From the NCBI GenBank assembly GCA_019637295.1, contig JAHBVX010000013.1:1-64000 (forward strand): DNA of 64,000 nt, read 5' to 3'. The translations under genes and the position numbers were made by a program. Of this stretch, positions 1 through 9,960 are shown one piece after another. Under the pieces are notes generated by a model, which did not search any database, was not told the DNA's origin, and saw only the letters and a list, made by a program, of their open reading frames with translations. This stretch comes from Polyangiaceae bacterium. Its GTDB lineage: Bacteria > Myxococcota_A > Polyangia > Polyangiales > Polyangiaceae. How positions within the stretch are numbered: position 1 is the first letter of the stretch; each line of letters starts with the position of its first letter.

Positions 1-2111
<2,111 letters not shown>

Positions 2112-2131
2112 TCCTTCGGGAGTGGGCAACG

Positions 2132-2167
2132 GCGAGACCCCGGTGGCTTCGGCTGCCGGGGTCTCGC
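2132..2167 (+). terminator. Strong GC-rich hairpin, probable terminator
   Basis: A perfect 12-bp inverted repeat (GCGAGACCCCGG at 2132-2143, its complement at 2156-2167) encloses a loop that itself contains a GC-TTCG-GC tetraloop. It sits 20 bp past the stop of the MopE-repeat gene and is followed only by a weak T-run (ATTTG). Confidence 0.75.
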
Positions 2168-2204
2168 GCATTTGAGGGGATACAGCGCCCGCGGGCGTGC
2201 GAGC

Positions 2205-3761
2205 ATGGCGCCGATGAGCTGGTCGGAAGGGTACGTCTCGGACGTCGACTACACCCAGAACTACTACCGGGAGCTGTGCCCGGAGATGACTCGCTTGGCG
2301 CTGCTCCACCGCGGGCTCGGCAGCGCGCCGCTCGATCGCCCGCGCTACCTGGAGCTGGGGTTCGGGCAAGGCGTCTCCCTGAACGTCCACGCGGCGGCCG
2401 GGGGCGGCGAGTACTACGGCACTGACTTCAGCCCGAGTCACACCCTGCGCGCACAGGCGATGGCGGAGGCGTCCGGCGCGTCGGTCACGCTCTTCGACTC
2501 GAGCTTCGCCGAGCTGCTCGATGCGGACTTGCCCCCCATGGACGCCATCGTGATGCACGGGGTGTGGAGCTGGATCTCCTCGGAGAACCGCGCGATCATC
2601 GTGCGTGTCCTGCGCAAGCTGCTGCGGCCCGGTGGCGTAGTGCACCTCTCGTACAACGTACTGCCCGGGTGGTCGCAGATGTTGCCCATCCAGAAGCTAC
2701 TGCGGCTGCACTCCGAGCGCGCCGGCTCGATGGGAACGAGCTCGGTCCAGCGCCTGCAGGGCGCCGTCGACTTCCTGCACGCGCTGGACGGGGCGGGGGC
2801 GCGCTACTTTCGCAACAACCCCATCGCGCAGAAGCGACTGGCCAGCATGAAGGACAAGGACCCGCGCTACCTCGCGCACGAGTTCCTCAACGAACACTGG
2901 ATGGCGCCCACCTTCGCGGAGGTGGCCGAGCAGCTGGCGGGCGCGAAGCTCACCTACGCCGCCAGCGCCGAGCTGAGCGAGCACTTCGACGGCCTGCACC
3001 TGACGCCCGAGAGCCAAGCCGCCCTGCGCTCGATCCCCGATCTCTGGCTGCGCGAGACGACCCGTGACTTCCTGGTCGGACAGCAGTTTCGCCGCGACCT
3101 GTTCGTGCTGGGTTCGCTCCGGCTCTCGCCCTCGGAGCTCCAAGAGCGCTCCGGAGCGCTGCGCTTCGTGCTGACGACCGAGCCCAGCGCGGTCACCCTC
3201 GAGGTCAAGGGCGCGCTCGGCGCTGCCAAGCTCCAGGACGCCGTGTATCGGCCCGTACTGGACGCGCTCGCCGAGGGTGGCGTCGTCGCCCACTCGGTGC
3301 GCCAGCTCCACGATCGCGTGAGCAAGGCGGGGATCACCGCGGTGCAGGTGCTCGAGGCGCTGCTGCTGCTCACGGCCAAGGGAGACGCGCTCCCGGTGCA
3401 GCCGGACGAGATCCGCGACGGCGCGCGCTCACGCACGACTCGGCTCAATCGTCACCTGCTCGGCACCGCCAAGCACAGCGGAGACGTCACGCACCTGGCC
3501 TCACCGCTCACGGGTGGAGGCGTCGTGGTCAGCCGCATAGAACAGCTCTTCCTCCTCGCTCGCTCGAGTGAGCGGGCTGCCCCGACCGAGTGGGCCAAGT
3601 ACGCCTGGGGCGTGTTGTCCGAGCAGGGCAAGCGCCTGCTTCGCGACGGCAAGCGCCTCGACGACCCCGACGACAACCTGCGCGAGATGGAGCGCCAGGC
3701 GACCGAGTTCGCCGAGAAGCGGCTGCCTGTGCTGCGCGCGCTCGACGTCGCGGAGGATTGA
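2205..3761 (+). CDS. SAM-dependent methyltransferase with methyltransferase regulatory domain
   Basis: Class I methyltransferase. The N-terminal half has the SAM-binding glycine-rich strand (LELGFGQG) and a GTDFSP motif, followed by LLRPGGVVHLSYN. The middle (FLNEHWMAPTF onward) and the C-terminal part match the layout of proteins carrying a methyltransferase regulatory domain plus a winged-helix-like tail, about 518 residues in all. The substrate is unknown. The frame opens at a TTG (2172), but that overlaps the end of the terminator region. ATG 2205 or ATG 2214 (MSWSEGYVSDVDYT) is more likely, since the WSEGY start is typical of the family. It ends 1 nt from the convergent ABC ATPase gene. 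Confidence 0.85.
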   Translation: MAPMSWSEGYVSDVDYTQNYYRELCPEMTRLALLHRGLGSAPLDRPRYLELGFGQGVSLNVHAAAGGGEYYGTDFSPSHTLRAQAMAEASGASVTLFDSSFAELLDADLPPMDAIVMHGVWSWISSENRAIIVRVLRKLLRPGGVVHLSYNVLPGWSQMLPIQKLLRLHSERAGSMGTSSVQRLQGAVDFLHALDGAGARYFRNNPIAQKRLASMKDKDPRYLAHEFLNEHWMAPTFAEVAEQLAGAKLTYAASAELSEHFDGLHLTPESQAALRSIPDLWLRETTRDFLVGQQFRRDLFVLGSLRLSPSELQERSGALRFVLTTEPSAVTLEVKGALGAAKLQDAVYRPVLDALAEGGVVAHSVRQLHDRVSKAGITAVQVLEALLLLTAKGDALPVQPDEIRDGARSRTTRLNRHLLGTAKHSGDVTHLASPLTGGGVVVSRIEQLFLLARSSERAAPTEWAKYAWGVLSEQGKRLLRDGKRLDDPDDNLREMERQATEFAEKRLPVLRALDVAED

Positions 3762-3762
3762 G

Positions 3763-4542
3763 TCAGCTGGTGAGCAGCGCCTCCACGCTCTCCTCGCGTG
3801 GTGCTCTCCCCTCGATGAAGTCGGATACCCGCCGATCCGTGGAGGCCCAGAACTCCTGCACGGTGCCCTGACAGATCACCTGGCCGCTGTGCACCATCGC
3901 GATGCGATCGCTGATTGATTGTGCGCTCTTCATGTCGTGGGTCACGACCACGCTGGTGATGTTCAGCTTCTCTTGCAGCCCCGTGATCAAGTGGTTGACC
4001 CGGGCGGTGTTGATGGGGTCCAGACCCGTCGTGGGCTCGTCGTACAGCAGCACCTCTGGGTGGACCGCGATGGCGCGCGCCAGCGCGACCCGCTTGCGCA
4101 TGCCTCCGGACAGATCGCCCGGCGCCATGGCCTCCACCCCCGGCAGGCCCACCAGGCTCAGCGCCCAATGCACCCGCTCGGCGATCTCCTTCTTGCCCAT
4201 GACGTAGCGAAAGTGCTCGTCCAGCGCGTAGCCCACGTTCTCGCCCACCGTCATGGAGTCGAACAGGGCGCCCGCTTGGAACAGCATGGCGATGCGCCGC
4301 CGCACCAGCGCCAGCTCGCTCTCCTTCATGGTGGTCACCTGCTTGCCGTCGAACACGATGCTGCCGGCGTCGACCGTGAGCAGGCCGATCAGCATCTTCA
4401 GCATGACGCTCTTGCCCACGCCGCTGCCGCCCACGATGGTGAGCACCTCACCACGGCGGATCTCGAGATCGAGGCCGCGGTACACCACCTTGGGTCCGAA
4501 GGCCTTGCGGACCCCTTGAAAGCGAACGAGCGGCTCCGTCAT
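3763..4542 (-). CDS. ABC transporter ATP-binding protein, MlaF type
   Basis: A 259-residue nucleotide-binding subunit with Walker A GGSGVGKS at residues 38-45, signature LSGGM at 144-148, Walker B LLYDEP at 165-170 and the switch histidine in THD near 202. The MLFQAGALFDSMTVGENV stretch and the overall length are typical of MlaF/Ttg2A ATPases, which energise phospholipid or organic-solvent transport between the inner and outer membranes with an MlaE permease and MlaD. No permease or substrate-binding gene is adjacent, so it must work with partners encoded elsewhere. A TAGGCT box lies 11 nt before the ATG. It converges with the methyltransferase, 1 nt apart. Confidence 0.88.
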   Translation of the reverse strand: MTEPLVRFQGVRKAFGPKVVYRGLDLEIRRGEVLTIVGGSGVGKSVMLKMLIGLLTVDAGSIVFDGKQVTTMKESELALVRRRIAMLFQAGALFDSMTVGENVGYALDEHFRYVMGKKEIAERVHWALSLVGLPGVEAMAPGDLSGGMRKRVALARAIAVHPEVLLYDEPTTGLDPINTARVNHLITGLQEKLNITSVVVTHDMKSAQSISDRIAMVHSGQVICQGTVQEFWASTDRRVSDFIEGRAPREESVEALLTS

Positions 4543-4654
4543 CGCGCCGGGGTAGCCTAGGTTCCAGCGCGCGCGGGGTCGAGACGCATCGAAACGCAGT
4601 CACGGCACTTTACCGCTTACAGCGAAAGCCCGAGCCCGAGCGCCCGGCTTGGCC

Positions 4655-4660
4655 TACACT
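4655..4660 (+). promoter_or_regulatory. Putative -10 box (TACACT), near-leaderless
   Basis: TACACT lies 7 nt before ATG 4668, which would place the transcription start at or beside the start codon. A GGAGG also lies in the short gap, so translation could be initiated either way. Confidence 0.5.
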
Positions 4661-4667
4661 GGAGGCC

Positions 4668-5635
4668 ATGAGCGTTCGATTCCCCGCTCGGGCAGCGCTG
4701 GCCCTCACCGCTTCGGCCCTGGTATTCGCCTGCGGCGCCGATGACGGCGGACAGGCCTCGAACTTCGGCGGCGGGGGCAAGGGAGGCTCGGGCGCGAGCG
4801 GCACCGGGGCTGGCTCCGGGAGCGGCGGCTCGGGCGCCGTGATCGGCGTCGACGCCGGCGGCGGCTCGGGGACCGGCGGCAAGCCGAGCAGCTTCCCCCT
4901 CGGGCCCGATGGCATCCCCATCGGCTTCAGCAAGGCGGACAAGGGCGCGTGGAAACTGGGACCAACCTTCGACGGCACTCCGCCCGAGCTCGACGAGTGC
5001 GGCTCCGTGTTGCTGGGCGTGGTGAGGGATTTCCAGGACAGGGCGGCCACCCGGACTTCCAGGCCTACTCGGGCAACGGACTGAAGGGCATCGTCGAGAA
5101 CGACCTGGGCGCCGATCAGAAGCCCGTCTACGCGCACACCGGCGGCACCGCGCACACCACCTCGCCGAACGACTTTCGCCAGTGGTACGTCAACACGCCC
5201 GGGGTCAATCAGGCGTTCCTGCTCTACTTCTTCCTCGTCCCGGAGGGCGGCGTGTACACGTTCCAGTCGAACGCCTTCTTCCCGCTCGACGGTGCCGGCT
5301 TCGGCAATCAAGGGCACGCGCACAACTTCCACTTCACCACCGAGCTGCACACCAAGTTCGAGTACAAGGGCGGCGAGACCTTCCAGTTCCAGGGGGACGA
5401 CGACCTCTGGGTGTTCATCAACGGCAAGCTCGCCATCGATCTGGGCGGCCTTCATCCAGCGCAGACGGACCAGATCAGCCTCGACGCGGAGGCGGGAAAC
5501 CTCGGGATCACCACGGGTAACATCTATCCTCTCGCCCTGTTCCACGCCGAGCGCCGCACGAACGAGTCGAACTTCCGCATCGACACCAACCTCTCGTTCG
5601 TGGACTGCGGCAGCACCGTACCCGAGCCTCGCTAG
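4668..5635 (+). pseudogene. Fibro-slime domain lipoprotein, frameshifted
   Basis: The first frame (4668-5084) gives a lipoprotein signal (lipobox VFAC), a long Gly/Ser/Ala tether and the beginning of a fibro-slime domain (LLGVVRDFQD). The domain continues in the next frame (HPDFQAYSGNG to the stop at 5635), including the hallmark DLWVFINGKLAIDLGGLH and a C-terminal FRIDTNLSFVDC. Rejoining needs one extra base near 5040-5048, in the run aggacagggcggccac, consistent with a 1-nt deletion in a G tract. Fibro-slime/PA14-like domains are carbohydrate-binding surface modules. Either the gene is inactivated or the assembly has a homopolymer error. Intact length would be about 322 residues. Confidence 0.8.
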
Positions 5636-5667
5636 CTCGGCCACCGAGACCTGCACGACGCGAGGCT
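5625..5667 (+). terminator. Possible hairpin terminator
   Basis: AGCCTCGC (5625-5632), at the end of the coding frame, pairs perfectly with GCGAGGCT (5660-5667) across a 27-nt loop. There is no T-run. Weak evidence, but it falls exactly between the fibro-slime gene and the next start. Confidence 0.35.
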
Positions 5668-5721
5668 AGTCGCTCCGCGATCGATTCACGCCGAGGCTCG
5701 GAGTAGAGTCGAGGCTCCTTC

Positions 5722-7926
5722 GTGCTCGGACTCTATGCTGTCACGCTCTTCTGGAGCTCCGCGCTGCTGTTCGTGGTGCAACCGCTGGTTGCGAAGATGC
5801 TGCTGCCGACGCTGGGCGGCTCGCCGGCCGTGTGGAACACGTGCTTGGTCTTCTTCCAGGCCGTGCTGCTCGCGGGCTACGCCTACGCGCACTGGGTCTC
5901 TCGCTGGCTCGGCCCGCGGACCGCACTGGTCGTGCACGCCGCGCTGCTCCTGATGCCGGTCGCGCTGTTGACCTTGCCCCTGGCCTTCCCGCTCGGGTGG
6001 TCCCACGACGCCAGCCGCTCGCCGGTGCTGCCCCTGCTCGGGCTCTTGACCGTGCACGTGGGCCCGGCGTTCCTGGTGGTGAGCACCTCGGCTCCGATGC
6101 TGTCGCGTTGGTTCTCCGGGACGGACCACGAGCACGCCAGAGATCCCTACTTCCTCTACGCTGCGAGCAACCTCGGCAGCCTGCTGTCGTTGCTCGCGTT
6201 CCCCTTGTTGCTCGAACGCTGGTTGTCCAGCGGGAGGCTCAGCCAGGTCTGGGCCCTGGGCTACCTGCTCTTGATGTTGGCCGTGCTCGGCTGCGCCGTC
6301 GTTTCCCGTTGGCGCACGGCGAAGCCGGAGAGCGCGGACGGCGCGGTCCGCGGGGCAGCGCCGATCGCCTGGCGACGCAGGCTCCGCTGGCTCGGCTTCG
6401 CCTTCGTGCCGTCGAGCACGCTGCTCGGCGTCACGACGTTCATCACCACCGACGTCGCCTCCACGCCGCTGTTCTGGGTCGTCCCCCTGGCGCTGTATCT
6501 CACGAGCTTCGTGCTCGTCTTCGCGCGGCGGCAGTGGCTCCCCCACGGCGCTTGGGTGCGAGTGCTGCCAGCGCTCGCGCTGCTCGTCGCGGTGCTCATT
6601 CGGCTGGAAGCCACGGGACCGCTCATGTTGCTCGTCCCGCTCAATCTGGCCGTGTTCTTCGCGCTGTGCATGGTGTGTCACGGAGAGCTCGCGCGAGATC
6701 GCCCTGCCGCGAGCCAGCTCACCGAGTTCTACTTGCTCCTCAGCATCGGGGGCGTGCTCGGCGGCGCGTTCAACGCGCTGCTCGCGCCGGCGGTCTTCCC
6801 CACGGTCATCGAGTACCCCCTCGCGCTCGTGCTCGCGCTCCTGCTCTGCCCGCCGCGGCTGCCGGCGACGCACGACGGCTCACCTGCCGCGCGCGCACGC
6901 GACCTTGCGCTGGCCGGCGCGCTGTTCGCCCTCGCTGCGGGCCTGGCCGTCGGCCTTCGGAGCCTGCGCAGCGAGGCGCTCTACTTCGGCCTGGCCGTGT
7001 GCCTGCCCGCGGCCATCGCCTACGGCTTCGTGACGCGCCCGGTGCGCTTCGGCCTCGGCGTGGGCGGGTTGCTCTTGGCGGGGGCCTTCGCGCCGAGCGC
7101 CGCGGGTCACACGCTGGAGACCCACCGCAGCTTCTTCGGCGTTCACCGCGTCACGCGGCACAGCGAGACGGGGCACCACGTGCTCATGCACGGCACCACC
7201 GCGCACGGCCGCCAGGCCTACGACCCATCCACCCAGACGCCCACCGCGGCGACGACGGCGCTGGTCTACTATCACGCCGCGGGTCCGGTGGGCGACGTCA
7301 TGCGCGGCGTGGCCTCGCGCAGCGCTCCGGCTCGGATCGGCGTCGTGGGCTTGGGGGCAGGCAGCCTCGCCGCGTACGCGCGCGCCGGCGATGCGCTCAC
7401 GTTCTACGAGATCGATCCGAGCGTGCAGCGTATCGCGGAGGACACTCGCTATTTCACGTTCCTCGCGGGCGCTCGCCAGCGAGGCGCCAGCGTCGACGTC
7501 ACGCTCGGCGACGCCCGAGTCACGCTACCCGGCGCGCCGGACGCCCACTTCGATCTGCTGGTGATGGACGCCTTCAGCAGCGACTCCATCCCGCTGCACC
7601 TGCTGACTGAAGAGGCCTTCGCGCTCTATGCGCGCAAGCTCCGTCCGGAAGGCTTACTCGCGTTTCACATCTCCAATCGTCACCTGAACGTGTACCCGCA
7701 GCTCGTCTCGCTCTCGCGCGCTACGGGTCTCGCGTCGCGGCTGCGGGCCGACGACGCTCCGCCGGCCGGCGCCGGCACCTCGGCCTCCGACTGGGCCGTG
7801 CTGGCGCGCAGCGAGGCGACCCTGGAGCGAGCCCTGCCCCACCCAACGTGGCGGTCTCCGCCCGCCGGCGAGTACCCGAGGCCCTGGAGCGACGATCACT
7901 CGAACGTGCTCTCCGTGCTGCGCTAG
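5722..7926 (+). CDS. Membrane-fused spermidine synthase-like protein
   Basis: A 734-residue protein. The N-terminal ~460 residues are a series of hydrophobic helices beginning with the family pattern LLFVVQPLVAKMLLP and PAVWNTCLVFFQA. The C-terminal ~250 residues form a Rossmann spermidine-synthase-like domain with VVGLGAGSLAAYARAG near residue 536, the acidic FYEID, and DLLVMDAFSSDSIPLHL. Proteins of this architecture are annotated as fused MFS/spermidine synthases; whether they make polyamines is not established. Start is GTG 5722, since the protein aligns from its first residues, with a TAGAGT box 12 nt upstream. It converges with recJ, 11 nt apart, and a 6-bp inverted repeat (7923-7941) spans both stops. 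Confidence 0.82.
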   Translation: MLGLYAVTLFWSSALLFVVQPLVAKMLLPTLGGSPAVWNTCLVFFQAVLLAGYAYAHWVSRWLGPRTALVVHAALLLMPVALLTLPLAFPLGWSHDASRSPVLPLLGLLTVHVGPAFLVVSTSAPMLSRWFSGTDHEHARDPYFLYAASNLGSLLSLLAFPLLLERWLSSGRLSQVWALGYLLLMLAVLGCAVVSRWRTAKPESADGAVRGAAPIAWRRRLRWLGFAFVPSSTLLGVTTFITTDVASTPLFWVVPLALYLTSFVLVFARRQWLPHGAWVRVLPALALLVAVLIRLEATGPLMLLVPLNLAVFFALCMVCHGELARDRPAASQLTEFYLLLSIGGVLGGAFNALLAPAVFPTVIEYPLALVLALLLCPPRLPATHDGSPAARARDLALAGALFALAAGLAVGLRSLRSEALYFGLAVCLPAAIAYGFVTRPVRFGLGVGGLLLAGAFAPSAAGHTLETHRSFFGVHRVTRHSETGHHVLMHGTTAHGRQAYDPSTQTPTAATTALVYYHAAGPVGDVMRGVASRSAPARIGVVGLGAGSLAAYARAGDALTFYEIDPSVQRIAEDTRYFTFLAGARQRGASVDVTLGDARVTLPGAPDAHFDLLVMDAFSSDSIPLHLLTEEAFALYARKLRPEGLLAFHISNRHLNVYPQLVSLSRATGLASRLRADDAPPAGAGTSASDWAVLARSEATLERALPHPTWRSPPAGEYPRPWSDDHSNVLSVLR

Positions 7927-7937
7927 CACTGGGGCTG

Positions 7938-9650
7938 CTAGACTCGTGCTGTATCGCCGAGCCGGGTGGGCGCATCCGCGAGCTTGAGCTCCACCGCGCC
8001 CGCGCCGCGGTAGTCATCCGGCCGCAAGCGACCGACGACCCGAACGTGCCCGTCGAGGGTCGCGGCGTGCTCACCCAAGTTGGGACCGAACCCGGAGATG
8101 CGTCGGCCGCGCTCGAGCTCGAGCTCGAGCTTGAGGTGCCCGCCGCGCACGGCGCGAGCCACGAGCAGCTGCGCCTGCACGGCGAGCAGGGGCGCGGGGT
8201 TGTCCTGACCGCAGGGCTCGAGGCGAGTGAAGTCAGCGAGCACGCGGCTCAGCTCGTCCCCGGGATGCAGCTCGACCACCGGGTCGCTCGCGGACGCTGC
8301 CGCCTCACCCGCGAGCGCGCCGCAGGCGTGCTCGAAGGCCTCTCGGAACTGCGCGAAGCGCTCGCGCTCGACGGTGACTCCCGCCGCGGCCTGGTGTCCG
8401 CCGAAGCGCAGCACCGTGTCCTTGGCGTGGGCCAGAGCGTCGTACAGACGGCTGCCCGCGGGCCCGCGCGCCGAGCCGACGCCCGTGCCAGCGTCGAAGC
8501 CCACCACCACCGCGGGCAGCCCGTAGCGACTGGCCAGCCTACCCGCGACGATGCCCACGATGCCGTGGTTCCAGCCCTCGCGCCCGATGACGATCGCCCC
8601 GCGCGTGGCCAGCTGGTCACGCTCGATCTCGTCGACGGCTTCGGCGATCATCTTGTCCTGCAGGGCGCGGCGCTCGAGCTGCAGCTGCTCCACCCTCGCC
8701 GCGAGGCCGCGAGCTTCCGCGTGGCTGCGGGCGAGCAGCAGCTCGAGCGCGAGATCCGGAGGCCCCATGCGACCGGGTGCGTTGAGGCGGGGCGCCAGAC
8801 GGAACGCGACGTCCTCTGCCGTGAGCGCGCGCGTGGCCTCCATGCGCGCGAGCTCGAGCAGCGCCACGACGCCGGGACGGCCTCCTTGCTGCAGGCGCGT
8901 CAACCCCGCGCGGACGAGGGGGCGATTGTCCCCGGTGAGGCTCACCACGTCCGCGATGGTCCCGATGGCGACCAGATCCAGCCACTGCCGCACGTCGAGC
9001 GCCCGCTGCAGCTTGGTCCGCACCGCTGCCACCACCGACAACGCGAGCCCGCACGACGCGAGCCCTTTGAACGGAAAGCCGCACTCGGGTCGGTTGGGGT
9101 TGAGGAACGCGACGACGGGCAGCGGCTCCGCCGGCACCAGGTGATGATCGATCACGACCGCGTCCACTCCAGCCTGTCGGAGGCCCGCGAGCACGGCGTG
9201 ATCCGACGAGCCGCAGTCGCAGGTGACGAGCAGCGTCGCGCCGGTGGAGCGGACTCGCTCTGCTGCCTCCGCGGTGACCCCGTACCCACCGGAGAAGCGA
9301 CTCGCGAGCAGCGGCGTGACCTCGGCGCCGAGCTGCCGCAGCGCGTCCGTCATGATCGCGCAGGAGGTGATCCCGTCGCAGTCGTAGTCGCCGAACACCG
9401 CGATCCGCTCACCTCCTCGCACCGCAGCGGCGAGGCGCTCGGCAGCGGCGTCCCGATCCACCATGGCCTCGGGGGCGGTCAGATGTTGCAGCTTGGGCTC
9501 GAGGAAGCGCTCGACCTCGCTCGGGTCGGTCAGACCGCGGCGCACCAACCAACCGGCCATGGTGAAGGTGAGCCCGGCGCCCTGCGCGAGCGCCGCCACC
9601 TCGCTCGACAGGCCTTCGGACAGGGGTGAAGCGGCATTGGCTGCGGGCAT
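7938..9650 (-). CDS. recJ: Single-stranded-DNA-specific exonuclease RecJ
   Basis: 5'-3' ssDNA exonuclease of recombination and mismatch repair, in the cytoplasm. It shows the DHH-family motifs in order: FGDYDCDG, VTCDCGS, VIDHH, AIGTIADVV, then the DHHA1 region (GWNHGIVGIVAGRL) and FGGHQAAAG, followed by the RecJ OB-fold (ending in SGFGPN...VVGRLRPDDY). The frame is open back to 9962, but the first 104 codons have no family resemblance, so the ATG at 9650 (MPAANAASPLSEG) is chosen. That gives 570 residues, close to the usual RecJ length of about 577. Confidence 0.93.
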   Translation of the reverse strand: MPAANAASPLSEGLSSEVAALAQGAGLTFTMAGWLVRRGLTDPSEVERFLEPKLQHLTAPEAMVDRDAAAERLAAAVRGGERIAVFGDYDCDGITSCAIMTDALRQLGAEVTPLLASRFSGGYGVTAEAAERVRSTGATLLVTCDCGSSDHAVLAGLRQAGVDAVVIDHHLVPAEPLPVVAFLNPNRPECGFPFKGLASCGLALSVVAAVRTKLQRALDVRQWLDLVAIGTIADVVSLTGDNRPLVRAGLTRLQQGGRPGVVALLELARMEATRALTAEDVAFRLAPRLNAPGRMGPPDLALELLLARSHAEARGLAARVEQLQLERRALQDKMIAEAVDEIERDQLATRGAIVIGREGWNHGIVGIVAGRLASRYGLPAVVVGFDAGTGVGSARGPAGSRLYDALAHAKDTVLRFGGHQAAAGVTVERERFAQFREAFEHACGALAGEAAASASDPVVELHPGDELSRVLADFTRLEPCGQDNPAPLLAVQAQLLVARAVRGGHLKLELELERGRRISGFGPNLGEHAATLDGHVRVVGRLRPDDYRGAGAVELKLADAPTRLGDTARV

Positions 9651-9960
9651 GAGACCGCTCGCTATGGAACATGCCGGCCCAGGCACGTCAACGTGCGCAG
9701 CAGGCGGCTCCTGCGCGATCTGAGCCTGGGGCTGTGCTCCGAGTGTGGACAGCATGCGGACAACCTGTCGCTGCGAACGCCACCCATCGTCCGCGCTGGC
9801 GGCTGGTTGCGCTGGATTGCCGCTCCCGCGTCGCCCCACCACCAGAGTGGGCCAGGGCAGTGACAGCAAAGTCACACACGCCTCGCCCTCCCATCGCCGC
9901 TCTCGCCACACTTCTTGAATCATCCGCCTTGGCCCGCGCATTGCAGGCGTCAGTTGCGGC
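9651..9960. other. Intergenic, no supported gene
   Basis: About 310 bp between the divergent recJ and propeller-operon starts. It should contain both promoters, but no convincing -10/-35 pair was found. A 55-codon plus-strand frame from GTG 9693 carries LCSECG but has no ribosome site and no recognised family. Confidence 0.5.

Noticed and set aside
5030-5060. Programmed -1 frameshifting in the fibro-slime gene
   Set aside because: No X-XXY-YYZ slippery heptamer and no strong downstream pseudoknot; a simple base loss explains it.
7923-7941. 6-bp inverted repeat spanning the stops of the spermidine-synthase-like gene and recJ
   Set aside because: Stem too short and no T-run on either side to call a terminator.
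7848-9629. 593-codon plus-strand open frame
   Set aside because: Antisense shadow of recJ; the minus strand carries all the RecJ motifs.
9693-9870. 55-codon plus-strand frame with CxxC between recJ and the propeller operon
   Set aside because: No ribosome site, no homology recognised, and antisense to the open recJ upstream frame.
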